64,000 nt of DNA from Climacium dendroides. Its lineage: Eukaryota; Streptophyta; Bryopsida; Hypnales; Climaciaceae. Shown in pieces: positions 13,101 to 25,499 of the stretch. The notes under the pieces were generated by a model. That model searched no databases. It was not told the origin of the DNA and saw only the letters and a program-made list of their open reading frames with translations. The stretch covers positions 40,624,555 to 40,688,554 of the forward strand of contig OX467083.1 of assembly GCA_950106755.1 (NCBI GenBank). The letters are read 5' to 3'. Both the position numbers and the translations under genes were made by a program. Each line of letters opens with the position of its first letter. The stretch's first letter is position 1.

Positions 13101-14200
13101 CATGCATAAAAATTCAAGACATTGACACTCGAGCGGCCATTTTGAGGGGTCTTTCTTCTATCATGTATGAGCGGAGCAATTTCAGTGGAGTTGCCGCTTC
13201 TGATTGGGCTACCTGGAGATTGCAGCAACTTCAGTTCATGCACCCTGCAACGAACGAATTCTAGGATTATGTGAGGGAACAATGGCTGCCAAAGGTACAT
13301 ATGTGGGTGGTTGGCTACCGCAATTTGCCATATGCGAGACAAGACACGAATGCTGCAGTGGAGAGTTATCACGGATACATGAAATCTGTGCTAAAGGCGG
13401 AAAGGAGTCGAATGACCGGGCGTCGAGTGGATTGGTGCATCCACGTGCTTACAAGTGACGTGCTCACGCACTACTGGTACCAACGAGTGCGCAAGCAATT
13501 CAGATTCATTGACAACCGGAAGGAACGGGATATGGTTGTTTCCGCTCTTATCCTAGCGCGAGACATACCTGACATGGACGTAACACTACCGGAATTTGAG
13601 GGCGGGCTAACGTTTGTTACGTCTTCTGTACAGCGCCATTTGCGCTATGTTGTGCACAATCCAGGAGAGTTATAGGCTTCTTGCAATTGTGTTCATGCAC
13701 AGCGAGGAAACACTTGCAAGCACAAGGTGAAAGTTCTAAGACTTATGCAACCTGAGCTCGCGGAGGGGATTGTTGCTAGATTTTGTGGAGCACGAAAGGG
13801 ATTAGGAGTGGCGGGAACAAGTGAACTACTTGTGCATGGTGGAGTCCAGGTCACTCCGGTGCAGTACAGAGTTGAGGTAGTGCATGAATCGGCACGGAAG
13901 GTTGTGGACCTATACACCACGGTAAGTACCTTAGTACAAGAAATTCTAGATTTCAGTAAGGGAAACGACATCTTGATGGAACATTTGCATGCTGATTTGC
14001 ACAAGCTACAAGGAAAGCTGAAGACACTGCAGGCCGATATTGAGTCGGGGATTATCCACCCAGTGAGGTCCACACCAGTGTTTCAGCGTGTGCAGGATGG
14101 ACTGGGAATGGGCTTGGGACGATTGAGGGACATGCTTGAGACAAGAAGAAGGCCTAGAGTTTATAGAAGACTACGTTTAGGTGGAGAGGCTGCGGCTTGA
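10178..14200 (+). pseudogene. MULE transposase with DDE core and SWIM zinc finger, decayed
   Basis: Exons by splice signals: 10178-10587, 10776-12404, 12608-12807, 13033-14200. The start is MAKTKSPFAMNG. The first two exons hold a lysine-rich, disordered part with FLELDLNGPP (an EAR-like LxLxL/DLNxxP motif). The DDE core follows: D in DATFGTNENK (12375), D in FIVDCAPGE (12776) and E in AAVESYHGYMK (13361). A SWIM finger, CNCVHAQRGNTCKH, lies at about 13682-13723. A coiled-coil-like C-terminus ends at 14200. Broken by in-frame stops at 10304 (TAG), 10394 (TAA), 11212 (TAG), 12228 (TGA), 13262 (TAG) and 13673 (TAG), plus a likely one-base slip in the A-run near 11435. All splice sites used remain canonical. 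It would act in the nucleus, cutting and pasting the element. Family call is firm; inactivity is inferred from the stops. Confidence 0.85.
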
Positions 14201-14576
14201 TGGAAGGAAACCTGATGAAACGCCTTGGGAGGAGACGGTTCAGTATTTCATATTTCTGAGGAGTAGAGGCAACGTAGGTCGCCGCAGTGATCAGAGTCCA
14301 CTGTTTTAGTTTTAAGTCTTCAGGATTACCAGGGAGGGCTATCATATCTTTAGAGACTGAGTTGAGGATTGGTGTACTAGGCCAATGCCACAAGAGTTAT
14401 TGCTTCTAAATCCAAAGAATGTGTAACAATTATTTTCCTTGCAATTTGTGAACTTTGAGAATACCAAGAAGGTGTGATGCGTAACTTTGAAAGCATCGCA
14501 GTCATGCATTGTGTGTGATCTAATGACCATATCTTCTACCTTGTCATTTGATCTAAAGTTGAAATTATATTTTTGG

Positions 14577-15020
14577 GAATGAGATGAATCACCCACTTGG
14601 AAATACAAATGGGAAGTCACTTCATCTAAGTGTTCCAAAAAATATGTAATGAGATGAAACACTGACTTGTAAATTAAAATGGGGAGTGATTTGATCTAAG
14701 GGCCTAAGAAATTATGGAATGAGATGAATCACCCACTTAGAATTACAAATGGAGAGCCACCTGATCTAAGTAACAAAGAAATAAGAAAAGAAGGTAACAA
14801 AGAACCCTATAAGTTCATTAGGAAATGGAAAAAATCACATACAATAAAAGAAAGAATGGCACATAGACCCAATCAATTAAAAAAAAAGAATTACAAATAA
14901 AAAAAATATGGAATTAAAAAAAGAAACGCATCAAAAACCCAAGAAATGGATAGATCCAGAAGGGGTGAAAATGAAATACTTAAAAAAAAAATAGAAGAAG
15001 AACAACTCCTCCGATACACT
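14577..15020. repeat. about 70-bp tandem repeat plus inverted copy of the 300-bp array unit
   Basis: Between the two convergent genes, three units beginning GAGATGAA start at about 14580, 14651 and 14719. From about 14790 to 15010 the sequence is the reverse complement of the unit that makes up the array at 22.55-25.2 kb: AACCCTATAAGTTCATTAGG, then ATAGACCCAATCAATT, then GAAGAAGAACAACTCCT. Nothing coding is visible. The rest of the gap (15020-15600) holds no gene. Confidence 0.6.
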
Positions 15021-15617
15021 AAGATTTGTACTCCAAAACAGGGCTTTCAATGTAGTCGAACAAGAGGCGCAGGTATACAAGTGGTTTGGGGTAGGAGCCC
15101 ATTTGAGTTGCACCAAAAGTACAAGACAGGATTTACTTCAGAAATAAAACAGCCTTGCGTACTTAGATTGTCAAGAACATTATAACAACTCAGCTCCGTT
15201 GATTTCACAAGTCACAGTTACTGGTTTTGGCAATCAGACATCAAAATGGAAAAGGGACAATTCAGCTGCAATTAACATTTGGGTTCAAATGTTGATATAA
15301 GTGCACCCCCCCCCTAAACCGGTAGTGATGCCAAAAATCAATCATTGTAATATAGTGCTACAGACGAGGGCAGAGTCAGAATGCTCGCTGAAACACTGTT
15401 TGCATTATTCTAAGCAGGGCTTCCAATGTCTGTAGAATAGCTTAATCTATATACATTTGGTGGTCTAGGTAAGAGCCTAATATAACTACACAAAATCTAA
15501 AGGACCCATAAGGAAAAACAGAAAGCAAAATCTACAGAGTCCCTATACACTGTACACCCAAAGGAGTGCACTTCCATACACAAAGCCAGATACTAGCATC
15601 ATCGCATGTCCTTCCAC

Positions 15618-18600
15618 TCACTTTTTCTTTGGAAGGGTAAACCCCAACAACAAAGTGTCATCCGAGGTGTCCTTGCAGTAGGTCACTCGGAAAAGAGGCT
15701 CATATGGCTGTGAAACATCGGTGGCTCCTAGTTCATCTGCAACAACTGCTATGACATTCTTCTGCAGGTCACGCGGTTTTGCGGAGGATGCTATTTGCGA
15801 CCTGAACAACTCCTCTGCAGTGTTTTGGGACATCAATGTGGCCTCACCATGGAAAATATGGAGGAAACACTCCATGTTTCGAAGGACACAGAAACCGCAT
15901 TCGTGATTCCCAATTTGGCGATGACAAGGGACATCTTCCGCCGCTGGAGGCAAGCTCAATCGTGGCTCGTGCAGCATCTCCCACACATGACGAACGCGGT
16001 TCACATACTCAAGGTCCGAGGCGGAATTATGCGTCTGTGCACTATCTAGGTGCTTCACGCCATCACTGCTGAAAATGAACAAAGACCAATGGAAATCCGC
16101 AACGTACGGAACCAGAACGGTCATATCCGCCGAGCAAGTTGGATACAGACGCGTGGGGACCAAGTATTCACGGCCCCACTTCAGAAGTGCCTCCTCCGTC
16201 CCGGCGTCCCATGCGGACGGCAGTGCTGCTTGCATAAAGGACGACACTACATAAACATGATTGCGTGCTGACTCGGAAAGGCTCCACCACAATCGACGGG
16301 TGAGGAGCTCCAAAACATTCTGCCCGAGAAATCTTTTGGTGGACTGTAGCTCTCGAATTTGGCAGATTGGCACGAGCAAGGAATCCCACTTACTTATGTA
16401 GAAGCAAATGTCCTCTCCATCCGCATCTCCCGAACCTTTTTTGCAAGGAAACCATGGAACCAAAACACTATGAGAGACCTTGTCAAGTGGGCACATATGT
16501 ACCTAGACGGGCTTACTAAAATGAAAAGATGGAGGACATGGGTTTAGGGGAAAATGGCGAATTACCTGGGCAACGCCTTGATTAGGTCTTCTACTTGTAA
16601 AGTCGAGAATGTCCGAGCAATGCTGAGTCGTCCCCATGCCTTCGATTGACGCTCCAGAATCGGCAAGGGCTCGTAAGTTACGCTCTTCCGATGTTGCAAA
16701 GACGTAGGTTTGGCTGAGTTAGCGGGGACCACCTCGTCACCAGCCTGAACTTCGTCAGCGCTATCAGGCTCATGAAGAGCATAAGGGTCGTCCGATGTAT
16801 TGATGATGGTCTCAAATACGTCTTCCAGGCTGCGAGGGGTGCTGTCCACGAGTTCCACATGATGCCGCATTGGGGAGTTAGAATTGCTGATAATGGACGC
16901 TCCAAGAGGCGGAGTGCATTGTGTGGGGAAATTGGACATGTCCAGATCTTGAGTCTGGATATCGTCAATGTGTAGTGATGGAGTCTGTTGCGAAATCGGA
17001 ATACCGTCCTTCGGAAACACTGCGTTATGAAACACTTCCGCTGCACTTGACGATTGACCTTCTACTACCTCATGTACATGCGAATCTTGACTAAAGGAAT
17101 GTGGACCGGATAGTTTTACCACGTCTGCAATAATAACTGCTCCTTCAATACACAATGTACCTCCAGAAGTCGGTACCGACTGTAGTCCGCCGTCTTAAAA
17201 CACTACGTCTGGAACACTCGATCGGCCGTCTGTGATCAATTCGACCTGCAAATCTTCACTTAAGGGTTTAGGGACGTCCCTCAAAAGCACGGACTGCACT
17301 AATGACGCGCCTTCAATTGGAAGTATGACCTGCAAATCCTGCACGTCAAGACCAGGCGCGGCACTGCTGTTGCTGCCAAGTTGGGTCCACCAAGCTGCCT
17401 TGTCGTCGTCCTCAATGGCCGAGTCCAACGACTGGACCAATTCCTTGATTTGGCGACGGGTCTCCGCCACTCGTGTTGCCCACTTAGGGGCATCCTCGTC
17501 CGACACCCATCCGATGTCGAAGTCTTCACGTTGACGCAGACACTTTATCCAAATCACAGATTGTTCGGCCCACTGGTCGGGTTTTGTACTTGTCCAGCAG
17601 GTACGAAAAACTGCCGGATGATGGAGCGCCAAGTCCTGCAAGGCACGAACACGTACAACCTCTACCCAAAAGAGGACCCTATCGAGCACCCCGTCATCCT
17701 TACCAGCGGAGATCAGTTGGGCATCCTTCATCACCTCATCCTGTATAGCCTTGGGCTCGCAACCCATCAGACCCGCAAAACGGAAAGGTGCTTCGAACGC
17801 GAACAACGTGACAGCTCGTCGCATGTCGTCATGCTTCTTGCAGAGACTGCGAACCACCGCCCGTGTAACCCCAAATATCGGGCATGTCATTACCCTCCAC
17901 CGACCATACACTGAGTTCATGGCGATGCGAAGTACCTTGACCAAAGGAGTTGCTGACATCCGTGGAACCCGCTCGGATAGCAGTATGCGGCGCACCTCAT
18001 CTGCCTCGTCCTCTGAAACACACCCTAGATGACTTAGTAAAGTGTGGACCATGCAGAGTCTAGGGAGCTCGTGATCTGTGTCCCTAAACCTACGAAGAAA
18101 CAAAGAGGAACTCGGAGAAGGCACTTACCATCATGGCGCCAAGGCATCGGAGGAAGCTTGTGGACGACTGTGGGAGCTGAGACGATCCACCAGATTGGAC
18201 ACCAATCCCAACGGTAGCTCTTACGCCTGAAGGCAGTGTCTCGTCGGAATGAATCTACCATCTCCTGCACAACTCGCTCTTGAAGCAAGCGTAGCTCCGT
18301 TGCCGACTGTGAACACCTCAATTCGTAAGTAGCTGAGTCGCTCAGAAATTGAAGGTAATTCGATAGCAAGTCCACATCGGGGGGGACTTGCTCATACTTC
18401 ACAAAGGCGCATATGGATTTCACAGCCCTGCCAGCCGCATCGGCCACATTGGAATAATCCTCCTCCTGTGCAACGGATGAGAATGGATTAGGAGAGAAGG
18501 GAACTGACTTCAGCCTAAATCATGAAGTTGAAACACTACAGTGTCACACGTCCCGAAACAGTACAAGGAGATTACTGAAACACTACAGCGTTATCCATGC

Positions 18601-21072
18601 TCTCCACCACTTTGAAGCCACCAAAGTTCTGAACTAAATTACAACAGTGACACAGCACAGAGGTCGTCAGGTTTTAGGGAACGAGAGTACCTTGGCCTCA
18701 CACAACCACCACATGGAGCATTCCCGCATGGCGGCTTGGAATGTTCCTGTGGTCCACGACTTCTGAAAGTGGGACTTGAACTCTACTGCGGTCTGGCCCT
18801 TGTAGTCCCAATCCAGGAGTGTTGGTCTAATCTGTACAAGGTGAAACAGGTCAGGAGGGGGACCATGGACAGGTTTGGATATCTTCTGCCAAGATGCGGC
18901 CAAGGCATCTAACTTAACTCGCGCCCGCTGCTTCACTTCACGCTCATCAGCCTGGATACAGTCATTCCATAAGTCAGTCTCTTTTTTCAACTCTGGATGA
19001 TATACACGTGGCGACGGAGGACACTCTCCGCACAACCAATAATGCTTCAACTCCGCGTTATCCAGCCCTGGGCACCTCTAGCAATGTGAATTTGTTGGGG
19101 AAGATAATGCTGGACTATTGTAGGCGCTGTCCTTCACGTTGCACTTCGAGTCTCCAACAACCATGCTAGGAGACGAAGTCTCAGCATCCTATGGATGTGA
19201 TTGTTCCCCACAGAGCTCGCGGTGGAAGTCTGCCACGTCATCCTCAAAATCCAGTGTTCCGCGGTCTTCACGACCGTAGTCTTCAGGACATGGCATCTGT
19301 GTCACTCCACCCAACGTCTGGCATGCAGCTCGTGGGTCGAATGGCAACTCCTCCTCAGTTGGCTCATGCCCTGACTCGTGCACGGCTGAAGGGCTGCCAT
19401 CCTCAGAGTTTTCGTCTTCAGAACACACGACTCTGCTATTAGGGCGCCTCGCAAGTGGAGACCCACATGCACTTCGAGTCTTTGCCGGGTTTGTTGTAGT
19501 GTCGTCGGTAACAAGAGGCTTCACTCCCTCAGCGCCATCCTTCTTGGTCTTCTTTGCTGTTGTTGCCGCTGTTAGACGTCGCTTTGGGGCACGTTCAAGG
19601 GCCGCCTTCGTCTTCAAAAACCTCACCGGCTTCTCCCCGACCACGACAGGATGAGGTTGCTCGCCCCAAACCGGATTTGTTTGCTGCGTCGGCGAACAAG
19701 TTGATGCTCCTTCCAGTTCTTCACTTGGCGGTAATCGTGTTTCTTCCTCGTACAAATTTTGGGAGTCTACTGAGACTTCTGAAGCGGGAGGTGCTTCTGG
19801 ATTCATTAGCCGTTGCAAGACCGTGGCCGCTTCACCTGTTGGAGACACATCCGCCTCGATATTGTCGTCCCCTTCATATGGGATCTCCTCTTTTTCCCCT
19901 CCCTCATCCGCATCACTACCACGCTCCAAAAACTGTACCTTCTGCTTCTTGGCAGTCGTCTTCCCAGACTCCACATGTTTACGCTTCTGCGCGGGCTGCG
20001 AGGGCTCCTCATCATCACTGGATAGAGGGAGCACTTCGGTCGCCGCTACCGTCTTCACGCAGGCCTTGCTGTCCAGTGTTTCGCAAGCTTTCTTCGCGGG
20101 TGCCTTTTTCTTGGTCGACGCCAAACTCGTTTGCGTTGTCCGTCCTTCAAGTCCCTCAGTCAGTGTTGCCTCCACGCTCTCTCGTTGAACCAATGCGAAT
20201 GCACCTGCGTGAACCTCATCACCAGAGTATTTTCCACATTGCTTGCCCTCGTCACGTGAAACACCAGAGTGTTTCGGTAGTTCTTCTGCCGCTGCACCTC
20301 CATCCGGTTGTTCTTCCTCTGGCACAACTTCTTCAGCGCCCTTCGTGACTGCCATTGCTTCACTTGGCTGTGCAGAGCTGGTTTCACCCTTCTTGGGCTT
20401 TGATTTGCCCTTACTCTTGGCTTGCTCTTCCGCCGCTGCACCTGCCCGCAACATCTCTGAACTCTTTCCCTATCCGATGCCCTGGTGCGGATACGGAAGT
20501 AAGCGTTTCGGGTTTCCCATTTCATCCTGTATAGCCGGACACTCCGTGTCCCACCTGTGCTTATTCAAGCGCATTTTGTTGGCGAAGTTGTCCCTCCCGC
20601 AGTGGATGCATTTCTTGAACTTCCATTTTGGGTCACCCGGCTTTGGAATGGACGTGCACGCTTGCAATACGTATTTGTTAATGAGTCGGCTGTACTCCTC
20701 CTCCGAGCCGAAGTTCACATTCAACCGCTTCCCGTCGATTGTCAATGGGCGTCGAAACTCTGTCCGAGGTTGTGCGCTGGCAGCCTCCCTCACCGTTGCT
20801 ACCAACTTGTTGGCAGCCTCTCTCACCGTTGTCGCGGGCTTGGATGGTCCTGTTTCAAGTGCCTTCTATAAAACAGCAGAACCCAGCAAAATTAGTGCCA
20901 CCCCAAACCCCTTTCAATTCTACCTTACTAAACCCTAAACCCTTGAAAATGAGGAAAGCAACATGCTCGCAAAAACACTTACCCCTGAATCATGGGAGTC
21001 CTCTCGGTCCGCATTACCAGAAGCCTGTCCACGCACTTCCGGTGCCACAACCGTATGCTTGGTCTTCGCCAT
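15618..21072 (-). pseudogene. ULP1-like (peptidase C48) cysteine protease gene of the MULE, decayed
   Basis: The last exon (about 16496-15618) shows the C48 layout: H in DFHWSLF, D in KHLDSAQTH, Q in RQIGNHECGF and the nucleophile C in NHECGFCVLR, matching SUMO/NEDD8-type deconjugating proteases. The first exon (21072-20983) starts MAKTKH, the same five residues as the transposase. Exon two (20865-18691) begins with a zinc-finger-like motif (KCIHCGRDNF...KHRWDTEC, C-x2-C...H-x5-C), followed by a long acidic/lysine-rich disordered region and a small Cys cluster. Later exons (about 18465-18129 and 18089-16562) have no recognised domain. Donor GTAATT at 16561 joins to the protease exon. In-frame stops at 20470, 19189 and 19078 (all TAG) and 17195 (TAA) break it; the protease exon itself is open. 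Such genes recur in plant MULEs; their role in transposition is unknown. Confidence 0.8.
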
Positions 21073-21149
21073 CAAACAACAATATTTGACTTTGAAACCC
21101 TCCTCAACGAATCCAAACCAATTCCTCCAACCGATGTGCTCGCCCCACT

Positions 21150-22460
21150 AAAACACTAGCTGATAATACCAGCACCGCTCCGGGTATTCAAAGGGTGTCC
21201 TATACCAGTCATGACAAGATGGAATAAGTAACAAGACATAAAATCAGTTAACTTGCAATGCCTAAATTACAGACTCCAATAGGCTGTTTGAACGTGCTTG
21301 GCTAAAATGACATTTGCCACACGCTAAAGACTCTGCCGCCGTCCTTTTCGGTGCCCCTGTTGAGCCGACACACCCAAATTTGGAGTCACGCTAACTCAAC
21401 AATGTCGAGTCGACAAACCCAAATTAGGAGTCAAGCTAACTCAACCCGGACAGTCTTACTAAGTCATGAATTGTACGCCCTACAAGAACCCGCATTGCAT
21501 GAAATTCTGAACCCTCACCCATGATTCTCGTTCATTTTGCGCCTTCGTCGGTAGCTTGCACCCGACCCTTAACTCTGTCCTATACTAAGTGATGAAACTT
21601 CGCAAATTTCTCTCAGCAAATGCTATACTGCACCTGTGTTTCTCCGCACCCCCCTAATCTACTCTCCTGCACCCGACACTAATTATGTTTGCCCGAACTT
21701 CTGCACTATCGCGCAGAACAGCCAAATTACCGTGACCTGAGTTTTGTTGCAAAAAATTCCTGCACGACAGGCGCAAAGCTAACCTAACATCACTGACCAG
21801 CACCGCAACAAAGGAACTCACCAGTTGCGTAATGGTGTGCATGTCAGAACTCTTGTTTCCCTGAAGCGATGTCACATACGCCGCACCGCCATTTGAATGC
21901 GCCGCACCATCCTAAACCGTTGAAAAGGAAATGAGTACTCCGCAAACCGCTCATGCCTAAACCCTAAGCTTCCGCAAGGCAAGACATCGCACCCTCGTAG
22001 GCTGTTCATTGTGCCCGGCCGTCTCACACGGGTGGCAAGCAAAATTAAAAAATGTCGCCCTTCCTAAACCGCAACTTTCTTCCGTGTGCGTAGCAAGTCG
22101 AAGTTCGCCCCTGCTCACAAACTACTTCACAGCTTATGTTTTCTCTGAAATTGTGCAATGATACAATCTCAAACACCTGAAACACTAGGAACGCTACACC
22201 AGACAGTACATGCAAGCACTTAAACCGCAAAAATGATCTCCACTCGAGTTGGCTGGAACGCGTGTGTGCTTCACGTCTGGCTCCTTGGCGAGGGTTGGTT
22301 CCAAACATAAACCCGTACCTACCACAAAGGCAGCTCGTCGTGAAACACAAGCCCTAAAACATTCTGGCTTGGTTGCCATCATGACAGGCCTACGTGTGAA
22401 ACACAAGTTGGGTAATTATTGTTTTTCCCTACATGTCACTTCCTAAACCCTAGATTATTT
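21150..22460. other. right-hand flank of the MULE with CCCTAAA and GAAACACT words, no gene
   Basis: No convincing frame occurs. CCTAAACCGTT, CCTAAACCCTAAG, CCTAAACCGCAAC and CCTAAACCCTAGA recur, with GAAACACTAG at 22180 and GAAACACAAG at about 22340 and 22397. This mirrors, in inverted orientation, the TTTAGGG-rich left flank. It probably contains the promoter of the ULP-like gene and the element's subterminal region. Confidence 0.5.
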
Positions 22461-22559
22461 TAATTGTTTATATTTCTTAATCCCCCCATTAAGTGAATTC
22501 TTTATTAGGTTCTTGGAATCTTCATTTCATTTTTTGAGTGCTTGATGTTTCATTGACTA

Positions 22560-25200
22560 ACTTTGTAATGTTGGTTTTAGGCTATTGAAGGAGTTGTTCT
22601 TCTTCATTTTTTTTTAATATTCCATTTTTCCCATTTCTTGATGCCTTTTTCATTTTGTTGTCTATATTCTTCATTATTGCATTTTTTTATTTCTAATTTC
22701 TAATTAATTTTTTTTTAAAATTGGATCTATGTGCCTTAATTTCACAAATTTGATGTGCCATAATTTGTGTATTCAAGTAGTTGTTATTCTTCTTTTGTTG
22801 TTAATATGCTATTTTTTCCCCTTTTGGATCTATCTACTTTTGGGGGTGTTGATGTGTTTCTTTTTTGAATTCTATAAAAAAAAATTTCTAATACCATTCT
22901 TTTTCATTCTTCCGGTCTATACCACTTTCTTTTTGTTATTGTATGTGATTTTCTCCATTTCTTAAAGAACTCATAGAGTTCAGTCTTTGTTGGCTTCTTT
23001 TCTTCCTTTACTTATTTTTTTGCTTATTGATGTTTCATTTAAACTGTTTTTAACTGTAGGCTTTAGTAAATTAAAGGAGTTACAGTTGTAGTTTGTTTTA
23101 AATATTCCATTTTTCTCCCTTTTGGACCTATCCATTTATGGAGGTGTTCATGTGTTTCGTTTTTAATTGTATTTTCTTTTTCTAATTTCTTTGGTTTTTA
23201 TTGTTCTGGCCTATGTGGCTTTCTTTCTTTTATTGTAAGTGAATTTCTCTCTTTCCTAATGAACTTATAGGGTTCATTGTTTGTTACCTTTTTTTTTTCT
23301 AGCGTTGATTGGTGTTTCATTAAATAATATCCTTTTTTCATGATGGTTTTAGTGTATTGAAGGAGTTGTTCTTCTTCCATTTTTTTTAAGTATTCCATTT
23401 CCCCCCCCTTTTAGATCTATCCATTTCTTGGGTTCTTAATGTGTTTCTTTTTTTAATTTTTAATTTTTATTATTTATAATTCATTTTTTTCATTTTTTCA
23501 TGAAGGTTTTAGTGTATTGAAGGAGTTGTTCTTCTTCCATTTTTTTTAGGTATTCCATTTCCCCCCCTTTTAGATCTATCCATTTCTTAGGTTTTTAATG
23601 TGTTTCTTTTTTTAATTTCCAATTTTTCTAATTTATAATTCATTTTTTTCCATTGATTGGGTCTATGTGGCTTTCTTTCTTTTATTGTAAGTGAATTTTT
23701 CTATTTCCTAATGAACTTATAGGGTTCATTGTTTGTTACCTTTATTTTTATTTTTCTAGCGTTGATTGGTGTTTCATTAAATAATATCCTTTTTTCATGA
23801 CGATTTTAGTGTATTGAAGGAGTTGTTCTTCTTCCATTTTTTTTTAAATATTCCATTTCCCCCCCTTTTAGATCTATCCATTTCTTGGGTTCTTAATGTG
23901 TTTCTTTTTTTAATTTCCAATTTTTTTTAATTATAATTCATTTTTTTCATTTATAATTCATTTTTTTCATTTTTTCATGAAGGTTTTAGTGTATTGAAGG
24001 AGTTGTTCTTCTTCCATTTTTTTTAGGTATTCCATTCCCCCCCCTTTTAGATCTATCCATTTCTTGGGTTTTTAATGTGTTTCTTTTTTTAATTTCCAAT
24101 TTTTTTAATTTATAATTCATTTTTTTCCATTGATTGGGTCTATGTGGCTTTCTTTCTTTTATTGTAAGTGAATTTTTCTATTTCCTAATGAACTTATAGG
24201 GTTCATTGTTTGTTACCTTCTTTTTTTATTTTTCTAGTGTTTAATGGTGTTTCATTAAATAATATCCTTTTTTCATGACAGTTTTAGTGTATTGAAGGAG
24301 TTGTTCTTCTTCCATTTTTTGTAGGTATTCCATTTTCCCCCCTTCTAGATCTATCCATTTCTTGGGTTCTTAATGTTTGTTTGTTTTTAATTTCCAATTT
24401 TTTTAATTTATAATTCATTTTTTTTCATTGATTGGGTCTATGTGGCTTTCTTTCTTTTATTGTAAGTGAATTTCTCTATTTCCTAATGAACTTATAGGGT
24501 TCATTGTTTGTTACCTTTTTTATTTATTTTTCTAGCGTTGATTGGTGTTTCATTAAATAATATCCTTTTTTCATGACGGTTTTAGTGTATTGAAGGAGTT
24601 GTTATTCTTCCATTTTTTTTGAAGTATTCCATTTCCCCCCCTTTTAGATCTATCCATTTCTTGGGTTCTTAATGTTTTGTTTTTTTTAATTTCCAATTTT
24701 TTTAATTTATAATTCATTTTTTTCCATTGATTGGGTCTATGTGGCTTTCTTTCTTTTATTGTAAGTGAATTTTTCTATTTCCTAATGAACTTATAGGGTT
24801 CATTGTTTGTTACCTTCTTTTTTTATTTTTCTAGTGTTTAATGGTGTTTCATTAAATAATATCCTTTTTTCATGACGGTTTTAGTGTATTGAAGGAGTTG
24901 TTCTTCTTCCATTTTTTTTAGGTATTCCATTTCCCCCCCTTCTAGATCTATCCATTTCTGGCAGTTTTATGTGTTTGATTTTTTTATTCCATATTTTTTT
25001 TTCTAATTCTATTTTTTTTTATTGATTGGGTCTATGTGCCTTTCTTTATTTTATTATATGTGAATTTTTCCATTTCTTAATGAACTCATACAGTTCATTC
25101 TTTATTATGTTCTTTCCTTCCTCCTTTTTAAAAAAAATTCATGTTCTTCTCTTTTGTATTAATAGTTTTAGTTTATTTTATATTACGGACTTTGATTTTT
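22560..25200. repeat. tandem array of about 300-bp AT-rich units
   Basis: Landmark GGGTTCATTGTTTGTTACCTT recurs near 23270, 23721, 24200, 24498 and 24797, with diverged forms near 22975 and 25088. The landmark TGAAGGAGTTGTTCTTCTTCC recurs near 22584, 23355, 23517, 23815, 23994, 24291, 24591 and 24890. Full units are about 298 bp; two steps are longer by 160-180 bp because part of the unit is duplicated. Units in the middle are nearly identical and the edges are diverged, as expected for an array growing by unequal exchange. A single inverted copy lies inside the MULE at about 14.8-15.0 kb. Confidence 0.8.
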
Positions 25201-25250
25201 TTAAATTGTTGTTGTATATAGAAGGGCCCCAACCATAAAGTAAATCGCAA

Positions 25251-25490
25251 TATCAAATATGGAGACATAGAGAAACACTGAACGCACTGTGCAATACCAG
25301 GCTAAACACTAGACCCAAAAACTTTAAAGACAAAGAACACTAGGCTCGGATTGCCTGTGAAACACTATCCCAAGACACTGCCTACGAACTGTGAAAACAC
25401 TATCCCTGAAAACTGCCTAGGACCTGTGAAACAATATCCAAAAAAATTACCCAAGGGCCTGATATAGGGTAAATAAAGGGAGCCCGTTGC
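25251..25490. repeat. cluster of (G)AAACACT words at the right border of the MULE region
   Basis: Within about 190 bp there are AGAAACACTGAA, CTAAACACTAGA, AAGAACACTAGG, TGAAACACTATCC, GAAAACACTATCC and TGAAACAATATCC, the last three as about 40-bp tandem units with CTGCCTA(C/G)GA. This looks like a subterminal repeat block. Confidence 0.55.
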
Positions 25491-25499
25491 CAGGAATTT

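Larger units (their letters stand above)
9340..25480. mobile_element. large MULE-type DNA transposon carrying transposase and ULP1-like protease genes
   Basis: Two genes converge tail to tail: a SWIM/DDE transposase (plus) and a ULP1-like C48 protease gene (minus). This combination is known for plant MULEs that carry ULP-like genes (Kaonashi-type). The word GAAACACT or its complement occurs about seventeen times exactly, plus many one-base variants, from 9456 to 25366; chance would give well under one. CCCTAAA/TTTAGGG words cluster at both sides, in TTTAGGG orientation on the left (9360-10150) and CCCTAAA orientation on the right (20930-22450), so the flanks are roughly inverted. Exact termini and a target-site duplication were not found. 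The right border could be near 22460 instead, with 22.5-25.5 kb being a separate repeat or a second element fragment. Confidence 0.7.

Noticed and set aside
19554..20348. 264-codon plus-strand frame
   Set aside because: Antisense shadow of the disordered exon of the ULP1-like gene.
22560..25200. CRISPR-like array
   Set aside because: Units are about 300 bp, AT-rich and without unique spacers; this is an ordinary plant satellite-type tandem repeat.
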